A stretch of 18,307 nt of DNA from an uncultured Bacilli bacterium (lineage in GTDB: Bacteria; Bacillota_I; Bacilli_A; RF39; UBA660): contig CANQNA010000011.1 of NCBI GenBank assembly GCA_947625005.1, positions 1-18,307 on the forward strand. The letters are read 5' to 3'. The notes beneath the pieces are model-generated. The model was not told the DNA's origin. It made no database searches and worked only from the letters and a program-made list of their open reading frames with translations. The position numbers and the translations under genes were made by a program. This document shows, one piece after another, positions 1 through 8,655 of the stretch; the first letter of the stretch is position 1, and each line of letters starts with the position of its first letter.

Positions 1-432
1 ATGAATGAGCATACAACTAATAAAAGCACCGCTAAAATCAATGAAGATATCTAGTAAATGCGGTGTTCGTTCCGCTATAAACATTTGATGAACTTCATCA
101 CTGATGGCATAAACTAAACAAATTATAAGGGTATAAAATATTATTTTTTTGAAGTCATAACTTTTAATAGTTAAATAGGCAATGATGCCTAAAATGAAGT
201 AAATGCTAAAATGGGCAATCTTGCGGATTACAAAACGACTGTCTTCGATAAGTTGTTCTTTTTGAGCTTTGGTTATTTCGATTCTGGTTAGCTCAACGGT
301 TTTATCGATTATCGCTTCGGTAACATTATCGCTTAGTTTTTGGCTTTCTTCCCCATTTTGATTGGAAAAAGAAAAGATTACCCCTATCCAACTAATAAGT
401 AAAATTGTCAAAATAATTCTTTTAATTTTCAT
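1..432 (-). CDS. VanZ-like family membrane protein (partial, cut by left edge)
   Basis: The reading frame is open from an ATG at 432 to the window edge, giving 144 codons without a stop; the C-terminus is missing. The N-terminus (MKIKRIILTILLISWIGVIF) is a membrane segment followed directly by FSNQNGEES. Further on come RKIAHFSIYFILG, the motif DEVHQMF, an AERTPHLLDIF segment and DFSGA. This F-S-x-Q, K-x-x-H-F, D-E-x-H-Q and D-x-x-x-D-x-x-G pattern is the VanZ-like signature. The start overlaps the end of the LCP ligase gene by 11 bp, so translation is probably coupled. VanZ itself gives low-level teicoplanin resistance, but most relatives have no known function; here a wall or envelope role is inferred only from position. 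Family assignment is confident, function is not. Confidence 0.85.
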   Translation of the reverse strand, partial: MKIKRIILTILLISWIGVIFSFSNQNGEESQKLSDNVTEAIIDKTVELTRIEITKAQKEQLIEDSRFVIRKIAHFSIYFILGIIAYLTIKSYDFKKIIFYTLIICLVYAISDEVHQMFIAERTPHLLDIFIDFSGAFISCMLIH

Positions 433-1849
433 TTAAAACATCCTTTATTTTATTTTTGGCGTTTACAACGCTTTTATAATCTGGTTCCATGACATACGAT
501 TTGTATTTTGTACCCATGGAATATGTATAGTTGCTACTATTATAACCAGTAACGGCAATACTTTCAATAGCCCATTCAGGATTTTTAGTTAATTGATATT
601 TAATAAAGGAAGTAATTTCATTGATGGTTAAATCAGTTTGAAAACTCCCATTTAGAGTTTCTAAAATAGTGTTATATTTGTTAATTAAGACTGGTGAGGA
701 AGTTATTTTTTCTAAGATGGCTGTGATAATTTGCTGCTGATTAGCTCCACGATGATTATCGCCTGTCGTATAAGCATAACGTTCCCGCGCATAAGCAAGC
801 GCTTTGGTTCCATCCATCGAGTTCAGGCCCTTTTTAACGTGCCAACCCTTTAAATGCGATGAATCAAATTCGGTATCACTGTAAACTTCAATTCCGCCAA
901 TAACATCGACTATTTTAATTAAGGCATTAAAGTTTACTCTTAAGTAATAATTAATATCAATATCGTAGAGATTTTCTAAAGTCTGAATACTTTTATCAAT
1001 TCCATAAATCCCGGCATGAGTTAGTTTATCTTTTAAACCTGTAGTCCCGGCTAATTGCACATAGTAATCTCGTGGTGTATTGACTAATAATATTTTATTC
1101 TTCTTGGGATTAACTATGATTAATTGGTTAACATCACTGCGACCACGAACGCTTTTAACATCTCCATATTGGTCAATTCCACTGATATAAAGAATGAAAG
1201 GTTCAATTAGAATATCTTTTTGTGCTTCGGGAGTTTTAGGTGGCATAGTTTTTTCTTTTAAGGAGAAAGTATAAATGATATCAGTTTTAGCTTGAAAGTC
1301 TTTGATTTCTTCTTGCGCTAATACCAAATAACTGTCTTCGAGAACTAAACCAGCTACTTCCCCATTTAATAAACTATTTACCGAAGCACTAAGGTCAGTT
1401 GATAATTTTTCTTCATAGGCTACATTTTTCGATAAAGCATTTTTTATATCAGATGCATAATCATCATTTAAGTACATAATCGTGCCTAATTCGGCGATAC
1501 TATGATATTTATTTTTTAAAACTAGGACTGAATAAGTTATAGTTCCATTTTCTTTATTGGTAGTATCAAAAAAGGCATACGTACGATTAATATAAAAACT
1601 GCCTAATATAAATATAAACGAAATTAAAAAAATAGCAAGACTTATTATTACTTGATTTATTGTTTTTTTATTATGCACTAAAAAGTAGAATAAGCTTATT
1701 AATATTGGTATGATTAAGAAGTAACAAGCGGCTAAATATTTGAAGGGCAAGATATTTAGTTTTAGAATAAAATAACTAAAAACTGTAAGGCTTATTAAGC
1801 ATAAAACGATTATAAAAATATTCCGATAAAATTTGACATTTTTTGACAT
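422..1849 (-). CDS. CpsA-like LytR-CpsA-Psr (LCP) glycopolymer ligase
   Basis: LCP enzymes move undecaprenyl-linked glycopolymers onto peptidoglycan at the outer face of the membrane. This 475-residue protein has three membrane segments (about 10-30, 38-58, 66-87), then an extracellular accessory region (about 100-200) as in streptococcal CpsA, then the LCP catalytic domain (about 218-385). Visible LCP motifs are GIDQYGD, RGRSDV (235-240, Arg/Asp phosphate and metal ligands), NTPRDYYV (257-264), KLTHAGIYG, YARERY (353-358) and the DNHRGANQQQ segment (364-373). The ATG at 1849 follows GGGGATGA, a usable ribosome binding site. It sits 71 bp after the flippase gene with no clear terminator between, so it is probably the late gene that attaches the locus product to the wall. 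Its base composition looks visibly less AT-rich than the central glycan genes. A weak TATAAA upstream has no good -35 partner. Confidence 0.93.
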   Translation of the reverse strand: MSKNVKFYRNIFIIVLCLISLTVFSYFILKLNILPFKYLAACYFLIIPILISLFYFLVHNKKTINQVIISLAIFLISFIFILGSFYINRTYAFFDTTNKENGTITYSVLVLKNKYHSIAELGTIMYLNDDYASDIKNALSKNVAYEEKLSTDLSASVNSLLNGEVAGLVLEDSYLVLAQEEIKDFQAKTDIIYTFSLKEKTMPPKTPEAQKDILIEPFILYISGIDQYGDVKSVRGRSDVNQLIIVNPKKNKILLVNTPRDYYVQLAGTTGLKDKLTHAGIYGIDKSIQTLENLYDIDINYYLRVNFNALIKIVDVIGGIEVYSDTEFDSSHLKGWHVKKGLNSMDGTKALAYARERYAYTTGDNHRGANQQQIITAILEKITSSPVLINKYNTILETLNGSFQTDLTINEITSFIKYQLTKNPEWAIESIAVTGYNSSNYTYSMGTKYKSYVMEPDYKSVVNAKNKIKDVLNEN

Positions 1850-1920
1850 ATGTTCATCCCCATTTTTTATAGGGTGCTACAAAATGGAGAAAAAATGTAA
1901 GTTAGAAGTCTAGATTAATT

Positions 1921-3351
1921 TTAAACTTTTTTAATTTTTAAGATTATATCTTTAATTAATGATTCTTTTAATATAATTAAGATAGTGAAATAGATAATAA
2001 CTGAACTAATTACTTGAGTTATTAGTGCTACGAAATTGTTAACTATAAAATAATCAATGGTAATGCTACTGATGAACATTATAATTGTAGCTATTATGTA
2101 TTTAGATGATATTTTTAAAATATCCAACAATTTTATTTCATCTCGTATTAAATATAATTGAACGGCTGTGACAGATAATTCAGCAAATACTGTAGCAATA
2201 GAAGCTCCAATAGATGCAAATTTTCTAATTAAAATAGAATTTAAAATAAAATTGGTTAAAGCTCCAGCAATTATCGAAACCGTATATTTACCTTGTTGTT
2301 TTGTGGGTAATAGATATTGCGTTCCAACAACGTTACTAATTCCGATAAATACAACTATTGGACTTATGACACACAATAAAGGCACTACTTTATCATAACC
2401 TTGACCAAAAAAAATTGGAACAAAATTATTAGCAATACTTATAATTCCAAACATTAATGGAAAAGCTAACATCATAATAAATTTAAAAGATTTGTTCATG
2501 TAATCTTTTACTTTTTCTTTGTTGCCACTTGCAAAAGTCGCAGCTATTCTTGGCATCATAACCGTTCCTAAAGATGTTGCAATTTCTAAAAGAATTTTAA
2601 TTATTTTTTGTGACTGTTCATAATAGCCTACTTCTGATTTATCAATTACTATTAATCCAATCATTGTCTTATCTAAAACTGTGTATATTTGGGCAGCAAT
2701 TTGAGGTATAAATAAAAGAATTGTTGGTTTTAAATGACGAAAAATATTTAATTTTTGCCAGTTAATTTTATTTGTATATTTTGGCAAATAAATCCATAAA
2801 GATAAATTTCCTAAGAAAGTTGATAGTACATAAATAATAAAATATATATATAAATCATTTTGGTTTTTAACAAAAAGAAATATACATATTGTACTTATTA
2901 TTTTAACTAAAGCATTTCTAAATACAGTTTTTTTAAATTCTTCTAATCCTTGAAAAAACCAGCTGATGTCGAGCATATTAGCAATTATCTCTAATACTAA
3001 TATTTTATAGTATGTCATATATTCGCCATTCAAGCAAAAACATAAATAAAAAGTAAATAAAGATATTGTTAAGGTAATAAAACGCATAATGATTATTTCA
3101 TAAAAAGTTTTACTTCTTTTTTCAATGTTGTCTTGTAAATAGGCAATTTCTCTTTGGCCATACATGTTAATACCTAAAGTTCCTAATAAAATAAAATAAG
3201 TAACAATAGATAATGTATAACTATAAATTCCTATTTTTTCCGAGCCTAAAACGCGAGACAAATATGGCGTTGTTATAAGCGGCACAATCATGATTAATAT
3301 TTTATATACTACATTGTATATATAATTTTTAGCTATATTTGATTTCGCCAT
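1921..3351 (-). CDS. Wzx-type polysaccharide flippase (MATE/MOP superfamily)
   Basis: A 476-residue polytopic membrane protein with about 12-14 hydrophobic segments. The N-terminus has the typical Wzx/RfbX pattern: a short basic start (MAKSNIAKNYIYNVVYK), PLITTPYLSRVLG, then IGIYSYTLSIVTYF and GINMYGQREIAY. Members of this family move the lipid-linked repeat unit from the cytoplasmic to the outer face of the membrane before Wzy polymerisation. The start ATG at 3351 is preceded by AAAGGAGA at good spacing. The gene lies 20 bp after the split acyltransferase and pairs functionally with the EpsG-like polymerase at 6503-7645. Substrate specificity cannot be read from the sequence. Confidence 0.93.
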   Translation of the reverse strand: MAKSNIAKNYIYNVVYKILIMIVPLITTPYLSRVLGSEKIGIYSYTLSIVTYFILLGTLGINMYGQREIAYLQDNIEKRSKTFYEIIIMRFITLTISLFTFYLCFCLNGEYMTYYKILVLEIIANMLDISWFFQGLEEFKKTVFRNALVKIISTICIFLFVKNQNDLYIYFIIYVLSTFLGNLSLWIYLPKYTNKINWQKLNIFRHLKPTILLFIPQIAAQIYTVLDKTMIGLIVIDKSEVGYYEQSQKIIKILLEIATSLGTVMMPRIAATFASGNKEKVKDYMNKSFKFIMMLAFPLMFGIISIANNFVPIFFGQGYDKVVPLLCVISPIVVFIGISNVVGTQYLLPTKQQGKYTVSIIAGALTNFILNSILIRKFASIGASIATVFAELSVTAVQLYLIRDEIKLLDILKISSKYIIATIIMFISSITIDYFIVNNFVALITQVISSVIIYFTILIILKESLIKDIILKIKKV

Positions 3352-3371
3352 AAATTTTCTCCTTTCTTTTA

Positions 3372-3788
3372 TTACAATTTAATAAGTTTATTAATTTTAG
3401 GTATTTTATTAATTATTGATGTAATAATTATGCTAATAATAATTGTTAAAATTAAAATAATAATATTTGTAAAAAAATTAGAATAAGTTATAATTTTTTT
3501 TAATATTTTTATTACAGTAGGATGAATTATATATATGCCCATTGTTAATTCTGATAGTTGTTCAATATATAAATTATATTTTAATTTAACATTTTTCATA
3601 ATAAATACAAAAATACTAATAGATGTAAATATTATCAAAGGACTATCATAAAAACTTTCAGCATATAATTTTCCATAGAATAAACCAGAAAATAAAAGTT
3701 CATAATTAATAGATAAGAAAATTAAAATTAGCATAAAAATTAAAGTTTTTTTATTATTTTTTAGTGATTTATTTTGATATTTAGATAA
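3372..3788 (-). pseudogene. 3' part of phase-variable acyltransferase-3, out of frame with its 5' part
   Basis: This is the C-terminal continuation of the acyltransferase that starts at 4386. The frame is open from the G tract (GGG TTA TCT AAA TAT CAA on the minus strand) through the internal Met at 3734 to the stop at 3372. It encodes the last membrane segments, with the end-of-family pattern LSELTMGIYIIHPTVIKIL (a Gly-Ile-Tyr-x-x-His-Pro motif common near the C-terminus of acyltransferase-3 proteins) and a final hydrophobic helix with a basic tail. It has no ribosome binding site of its own that I can see. With 10 or 13 G (or 7) in the tract instead of 11, it would be read in frame with the 5' part; with 10 the product is 337 residues. 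It is better viewed as the switched-off half of one gene than as a separate gene. Confidence 0.85.
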
Positions 3789-4386
3789 CCCCCCCCCCCA
3801 GGAAGAAATATGTTATCCATGTCCAAAGCCTTAATGTTTGTGGAATACAATCCTTTATTATTGGCAATCCAATAAAATTCCTATGAATATTTAAAATATC
3901 TACTAAAAAACATAATAATATTAATATAAAAATAAGAATTTTAGTATTGCATTTATTAAAAAGTTTTTGATATAAAGGCAAAAACATATATATTAAAATC
4001 AAAGCCCCTAAAAACCAAAATTGCCAAAAATATCCTTGTTGAAAAAAGTTTTGAATTATCATACTAATTATATTTAACTTTTCTTTTTTTAAAATTTTTT
4101 TAGCTATTAAAATTGGAATATTCCATACTAACACTATTAATAATATTTTTGCTATCTTATGAAAGACATACGAATATGTAATTTCTTGTTTTTTTCCAAG
4201 CTGTAAATAGCCATTTACCATAAAAAATAATGGAATAGCAAATGTCCCTAAATAATAAATGAGCAAATCGATATGAGGATGATTATTATTTAAATTTGTT
4301 CCCATCGTATGAAGAACAATTACTAAAAATGCAGCTAAAATTTTTACAATATCTAACCATAATAATCTTTTATTTTGTGTTTGCAT
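3781..4386 (-). CDS. 5' part of phase-variable acyltransferase-3 (O-acyltransferase), truncated by frameshift
   Basis: Acyltransferase-3 proteins are multi-pass membrane enzymes that put acetyl or other acyl groups on surface sugars. The 201-residue product from ATG 4386 begins with LLWLDIVKILAAF and LVIVLHTMG, the usual first helix with its conserved His (26), then IPLFFMVNGYL, and a WFLGALILIYMFLPLY segment. It ends at FFLGGGVI because an 11-G tract shifts the frame into a TAA at 3781. A normal family member is about 330-380 residues, so this product should be inactive. The longer frame start is a TTG at 4395; ATG 4386 is preferred, preceded by GAGAG although spacing is short. The gene overlaps the 3' end of glf by 17 bp. 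A homopolymer sequencing error is the alternative to real phase variation. Confidence 0.88.
   Translation of the reverse strand: MQTQNKRLLWLDIVKILAAFLVIVLHTMGTNLNNNHPHIDLLIYYLGTFAIPLFFMVNGYLQLGKKQEITYSYVFHKIAKILLIVLVWNIPILIAKKILKKEKLNIISMIIQNFFQQGYFWQFWFLGALILIYMFLPLYQKLFNKCNTKILIFILILLCFLVDILNIHRNFIGLPIIKDCIPQTLRLWTWITYFFLGGGVI
3789..3799. repeat. 11-bp homopolymer C/G tract, probable phase-variation switch
   Basis: The plus strand reads eleven consecutive C; in the minus-strand gene this is CTG GGG GGG GGG GTT. Runs of C or G of this length appear nowhere else in the window, although A/T runs are common. It lies exactly where the two acyltransferase frames meet, and the loss of a single G joins them. 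Slipped-strand mispairing at such tracts is the established mechanism for ON/OFF switching of surface-glycan genes in other bacteria. Confidence 0.9.
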
Positions 4387-5470
4387 AACTCTCAAAAGCT
4401 TTCTTTATAACATCATCCATATCGTAATATTGATATTCGGCTAATCTTCCACCAAATATTACATTTGTTTCTTTTTTTGCTAGTTCTTTATATTTACTTG
4501 CTAATTCATTATTCTTTTCATCATTTACAGTATAATATTTTTCCATTCCTTCTTGATAATCTTCCGGATATTCATAGGTTATTATGGTTTTCGGACTTGT
4601 CGTATCAAATTCAAAATGTTTATGTTCTATTACTCTTGTGTATTCTACTTCATGTCCGGTATAATTGACTACAGCATTGCCTTGATGATTTTCTTCTTCT
4701 AATACTTTTGTTTCAAATCTTAAACTGCGCCATTCTAACTTTCCTAAACAGTAATCAAAATATTCATCTATGGCTCCTGTGTACACTATTGTTTTAGCAA
4801 GTGTTTTATAATAATCTTTATTATCTAAATAGTTTGTATTTAGTTTCACTTCTATTCCTTCTAACATTTTTTCAATTAGTTTGGTATATCCACCAATTGG
4901 GATTCCTTGATACTTATCATTAAAATAATTGTTATCATATGTTAATCTTACGGGTAATCTTTTGATAATAAAGGCTGGTAAGTCTTTACAATCTCTATTC
5001 CATTGTTTTTCAGTATAGCCTTTAACTAACTTTTCATAAATTGTTCTTCCTACCAAACTTATCGCTTGTTCTTCTAAATTCTTGGTTTCACCAATTATTT
5101 CTTGTCTTTCGTCATTAATATGCTTTAAAGCATCTTTAGGAGTAAATACATCACTCCATATTTTAGAAAAGGTATTCATATTAAATGGCATATTATAAAC
5201 TTCATTACCTATTCGAGCTATTGGCGAATTAGTATATCTATTAAATTCAACAAAGGAATTGACATACTCCCAAACATCTTTATAGTCTGTATGAAATATA
5301 TGAGCTCCATATCTATGGACATTTATTCCTTCAATATTTTCAGTATATATATTACCTCCAAGATGATTTCTCTTTTCAATAACTAATACTTTCTTGTCAT
5401 CTTTTTTAGCTAAGTTGGCAAATGTTGCTCCAAATAATCCTGAGCCTACTATTACATAATCATATTTCAT
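4370..5470 (-). CDS. glf: UDP-galactopyranose mutase
   Basis: A flavoenzyme that converts UDP-galactopyranose to UDP-galactofuranose in the cytoplasm, supplying Galf for surface glycans. The 366-residue length is standard. The N-terminal FAD-binding fold shows YVIVGSGLFG (GxGxxG, residues 9-14), VIEKRNHLGGN (about 30-40) and HRYGAHIFHT (52-61). Downstream are YNMPFNM, YTEKQWNRD, IPIGGYTKL, VYTGAIDEYFDY, LEWRSLRFE and the late GGRLAEYQYYDMD segment, all characteristic of bacterial Glf. The ATG at 5470 is 3 bp after the stop of the preceding GT2 gene, with GGTGAAG inside that gene as a likely binding site. Its presence predicts galactofuranose in the product. Which of the two GT2 enzymes uses it is not visible. 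Confidence 0.97.
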   Translation of the reverse strand: MKYDYVIVGSGLFGATFANLAKKDDKKVLVIEKRNHLGGNIYTENIEGINVHRYGAHIFHTDYKDVWEYVNSFVEFNRYTNSPIARIGNEVYNMPFNMNTFSKIWSDVFTPKDALKHINDERQEIIGETKNLEEQAISLVGRTIYEKLVKGYTEKQWNRDCKDLPAFIIKRLPVRLTYDNNYFNDKYQGIPIGGYTKLIEKMLEGIEVKLNTNYLDNKDYYKTLAKTIVYTGAIDEYFDYCLGKLEWRSLRFETKVLEEENHQGNAVVNYTGHEVEYTRVIEHKHFEFDTTSPKTIITYEYPEDYQEGMEKYYTVNDEKNNELASKYKELAKKETNVIFGGRLAEYQYYDMDDVIKKAFESYANTK

Positions 5471-5473
5471 TTT

Positions 5474-6487
5474 TTACTTCACCATATTTTTATATAAATT
5501 AAATGTTAAATTATACACAACATCATTAAATATTAAATCCATTAATATTTTTTTTAATATAATTTTTATTCTGCTATTAGATTTTATTAATTTTTTTAAT
5601 TCAGGTTTATATTTTTTAATTTCGTTAATCATAATTTTCAATCTTTTTTCAGCTTCTTTTTGCTCTTTTTTGCTTTTTATTTTATTGATTTTTTTAATTA
5701 AACCTAACAATTCTGAATATAACCTATAAATAATATTAATATTACAATTTGATTTAATTTGATTATAAATTGATTCATATACTGTCATTATCGCATTAAA
5801 AGTGTTGATAGAATAATTTTTATTATTGTAATCGTTCATTGTATTTCCTGGTCTATCAAAAAAATAATAAGCTAATGCTTCATCTAAATAATATGCACTA
5901 TTTATTTTATTCAAATATACTAAATATAAAATATTATCAGTATAATTTACTTTATGAGGAAATTGTATATTTTTAGCTTTTTCCGTTTTATATAATTTTG
6001 CATGAGGTGATGCATGCATATATATAAAATTATTTAAATTTTCTTTTGTATACTTTTTTTGTGGTTCAACGGGATATTCTTTTGTTGCAGACTTTCTATA
6101 TTTAAGATTTTTTTCATTTTGATATACTAGATAGATATCTCCAACTACAATATCTACAGATTTTTGTTCAGCAATATTTACTAATTTTTCTATAGAATCA
6201 TTGGTAAGCCAATCATCAGGATCACAAATTATAAAATATTTTGATTCTATAATTTTTATAGCATATTCTAATACGCTTCCATAGCCTCCATTATCTTTGT
6301 ATATAGGCTTTATTCTACAATCATGTTTTGCAAATTGCTCGACAATTTTCATTGATTTATCAGGTGTACCATCACTAATGGCTAAAATCTCAATATTTTT
6401 ATATGTTTGTTTTATTAAGCTTTCTAAACATTTTTTTATGTATTTCTCTACATTATATATTGGAATTATTATACTAACTTTTTCCAT
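5474..6487 (-). CDS. GT2-family glycosyltransferase (GT-A fold)
   Basis: A cytoplasmic sugar transferase, 337 residues. The N-terminal GT-A domain begins VSIIIPIYNVEKYI (4-17), carries the first nucleotide-binding acidic motif as ISDGTPD (37-43), then NGGYGSVLEYA (66-76) and the metal-binding DPDDW (89-93). The C-terminal third is Lys-rich with an IKKIL-type amphipathic end, common for enzymes that dock on the membrane. The ATG at 6487 follows AGGAAA, 15 bp after the polymerase gene. Donor and acceptor sugars cannot be read; with glf just downstream, galactofuranosyl transfer is a possibility, not a finding. The DPDD and NGGYG forms differ from the other GT2 in this cluster, so the two are not duplicates. 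Confidence 0.9.
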   Translation of the reverse strand: MEKVSIIIPIYNVEKYIKKCLESLIKQTYKNIEILAISDGTPDKSMKIVEQFAKHDCRIKPIYKDNGGYGSVLEYAIKIIESKYFIICDPDDWLTNDSIEKLVNIAEQKSVDIVVGDIYLVYQNEKNLKYRKSATKEYPVEPQKKYTKENLNNFIYMHASPHAKLYKTEKAKNIQFPHKVNYTDNILYLVYLNKINSAYYLDEALAYYFFDRPGNTMNDYNNKNYSINTFNAIMTVYESIYNQIKSNCNINIIYRLYSELLGLIKKINKIKSKKEQKEAEKRLKIMINEIKKYKPELKKLIKSNSRIKIILKKILMDLIFNDVVYNLTFNLYKNMVK

Positions 6488-6502
6488 TTTTTTCCTACTT
6501 TC

Positions 6503-7645
6503 TTAATCGTTTAATATACTAATTGTTGATGACTTGTATGGATAGGTTTCACAATTTTTTTCAATAGGATATTTCCAAATCCAAAATATTGTCATAATTA
6601 CTATTAATAAATAACTAACAAATAACTTTCCTTTATCTTTAAAATATATTGGTATTGATGGAATAATGTACAACATTCCAACATATCTATAATAATAACT
6701 TATTCTTTCTGCAGTACTTACTCTTAAGCTTAGGATTACTAAAATTAAATCAATTAATAAAAAATAATAATAAAGTTTAAAGTCTCTTAAATTTTCGCTT
6801 TTATTGTTTGGACATAAAATTAAAATTGCAGTAGCTATCAATAAAATTAGTAATCTAAATGAAATATCACTAAATCCTATTCCACCCGAGTATGAAACAT
6901 AATATGTATAATATTTTGAAGATAATAAATCAAGTGTTTCTGTTAAAATTAATATCATTTTTCCCAAAAATAACTCAGAAATAAAAATCGAAATTAATAT
7001 GGAAATTAAGATTATTTTTTTCATTTTTTTATTAATTTTATCCGATTTAAATATTAAAATAATCAAAATAAGTGGAAATGCAACTATTGAACTTTTGTGA
7101 AATAAATAAGATAAAATAAATAATAATATAGAATGCATTTTTTTACCTTCTAATAATAATGTAATTGCCACAATAATTATTCCAATTGCAATACTTTGCC
7201 TCATTATTGTAAAAGATCTTAAATACCATATTAGTAAATATGTTGCCATTACAAATGCCATACTAATTTTTGTTCTATTTTTATATGCAAAATAGTATAC
7301 ACATGAGCAAGGAATTAATTGGATTACAAATAGTGACCAAAATAACTTACTACTAAATTTTGCAATAACATAAATCATTAAACTATAACCTATTTCTAAA
7401 TAATTTGTACTCCATAAATATTTATCAATATTAGGAAAATTTATAACTCTTTTTATTACTGGAGTCACATATACATCAATGTCTCTGCCAACGCCAACAT
7501 CCCTAAAACCGGCTATTAATGAAGGAACAAATATTGCTATAATAGATGAAAAAATGGCTACTTCTTTATTTCCTTTTTTAAAGTTAATTTGTGCAAAATA
7601 GGTAAAAGATACTGTTAATAAAAAACAAAATATATATGCTTTCAT
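6503..7645 (-). CDS. EpsG/Wzy-like polysaccharide polymerase
   Basis: A 380-residue membrane protein with about 10-12 hydrophobic segments. Near residues 45-60 it carries AGFRDVGVGRDIDVYV, the EpsG-family pattern (A-G-x-R-x-x-x-V-G-x-D-x-x-x-Y), followed after a spacer by EIGYSLMIYVIAKF and later by SFTIMRQSIAIGI, a Wzy-like R-Q-x-x-A motif. Members polymerise lipid-linked repeat units on the outer membrane face after Wzx flipping. The ATG at 7645 shares one base with the stop of the Stealth gene (TAATG), indicating translational coupling. This is the only polymerase candidate in the window and marks the system as Wzx/Wzy-dependent. Confidence 0.9.
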   Translation of the reverse strand: MKAYIFCFLLTVSFTYFAQINFKKGNKEVAIFSSIIAIFVPSLIAGFRDVGVGRDIDVYVTPVIKRVINFPNIDKYLWSTNYLEIGYSLMIYVIAKFSSKLFWSLFVIQLIPCSCVYYFAYKNRTKISMAFVMATYLLIWYLRSFTIMRQSIAIGIIIVAITLLLEGKKMHSILLFILSYLFHKSSIVAFPLILIILIFKSDKINKKMKKIILISILISIFISELFLGKMILILTETLDLLSSKYYTYYVSYSGGIGFSDISFRLLILLIATAILILCPNNKSENLRDFKLYYYFLLIDLILVILSLRVSTAERISYYYRYVGMLYIIPSIPIYFKDKGKLFVSYLLIVIMTIFWIWKYPIEKNCETYPYKSSTISILND

Positions 7646-8655
7646 TATTTTTCAAAATTGGATTTTTCACTTAAGATTTGCTCAAAAGCTGCATTTATTT
7701 CTTTTTTTATATATTCAAAATCAGCATCATTATCTATTTCATCGTTTACACATATCATTTTATATTTTTGTTTTAATATCACATTTTTCACTTTTTCTAA
7801 ATTTCCTTTATTTCGAATTTCAAATACTTTACCAAAATTTTTACTTCTATATTCAAATTTTCCTGAAGCAATTTGCCAATCTTTAATTAAATATTGATTA
7901 TAATCATTATCTTGTCTAAACTTGTTATTAGTACATGCATATAGTTTTTCGTATTCTTTTTTCCATACTTCATTGAAAGTACTTTTTAACATTGATGTTG
8001 GAATATGTGTAAATTTAAAACCTAAAAATTTTTTATAATTCATGCAAAATAATGTCCTAAAATTATCTATTCCATTTCTTATGTTAATAAATTTAGTAAA
8101 ATTATTTTTTATTGTTTCTTTAGGATTGAAGTACTTATTTATTAAAGCTGTATTGTTATACCAACTATGCACTACCTTACTATCTGTTGGAGTAATTGGA
8201 TTTAATATTGCATTTTCGCATGGTAGTCCGTTTTTAAAAAAATTTTCTTTTTTTGTCTTATTAATAACGAACATATCATCATTAAAATATATGAATTTTT
8301 CTTCAAGCTTTTTTATTCTATGAAAATTAAGTTCAATAGCTTGTGAATTATAAGTAGGTAAACATTCTTTTGGTATATAGTCTTCATGGTTTATTAATCT
8401 TAATTTAGAATAATTTTTATTAATCCACTCTGGTACTTGGTTATCAGTGATCAAAAAAACATTATTTACCCATGGCATAAACTTTTCTATTCCTCTAAAG
8501 ATATATTTTAGATTTTCCCAATCTCTATATCTTTTTTTTGAATTATCAATTGATTGTTTATTTAAAATCTTTTTTTCATATTGTTTCTTTTTTTTCAACC
8601 ATTCTTCATCACTATCATTAACCCATATTATAACTACATCAATTTTTTCTTGCAT
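7645..8655 (-). CDS. Stealth-family sugar-1-phosphate transferase
   Basis: Stealth proteins transfer hexose-1-phosphate from a nucleotide sugar to an acceptor, forming phosphodiester-linked capsule or wall glycans. The 336-residue protein shows the four conserved regions: CR1 KIDVVIIWVND (4-14); CR2 from RYRDWENLKYIFRGIEKFMP (42-61) through WVNNVFLITDNQVPEWI and the acidic FNDDMFV (124-130); CR3 around FTHIPTSMLKST; CR4 near the C-terminus with IRNKGN and YKMICVNDEID. A very strong Shine-Dalgarno (AAGGAGGAGC) lies inside the end of the upstream acyltransferase, with which it overlaps by 22 bp. The family is established in meningococcal, pneumococcal and many other loci; the sugar transferred here is unknown. 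Confidence 0.93.
   Translation of the reverse strand: MQEKIDVVIIWVNDSDEEWLKKKKQYEKKILNKQSIDNSKKRYRDWENLKYIFRGIEKFMPWVNNVFLITDNQVPEWINKNYSKLRLINHEDYIPKECLPTYNSQAIELNFHRIKKLEEKFIYFNDDMFVINKTKKENFFKNGLPCENAILNPITPTDSKVVHSWYNNTALINKYFNPKETIKNNFTKFINIRNGIDNFRTLFCMNYKKFLGFKFTHIPTSMLKSTFNEVWKKEYEKLYACTNNKFRQDNDYNQYLIKDWQIASGKFEYRSKNFGKVFEIRNKGNLEKVKNVILKQKYKMICVNDEIDNDADFEYIKKEINAAFEQILSEKSNFEK

Noticed and set aside
2168..2398. Plus-strand open frames (2168-2398, 4465-4668, 6297-6506, 7658-7897, 8042-8323, 8447-8674, 11262-11456, 15731-15970)
   Set aside because: All lie antisense inside well-supported minus-strand genes, have low-complexity Phe/Ile/Leu-rich products typical of reverse-complemented Lys/Asn-rich genes, and lack convincing family motifs.
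4387..4395. TTG start for the split acyltransferase
   Set aside because: An ATG three codons later matches the family N-terminus equally well; the TTG adds only LRV-type residues with no better binding site. It cannot be fully excluded.
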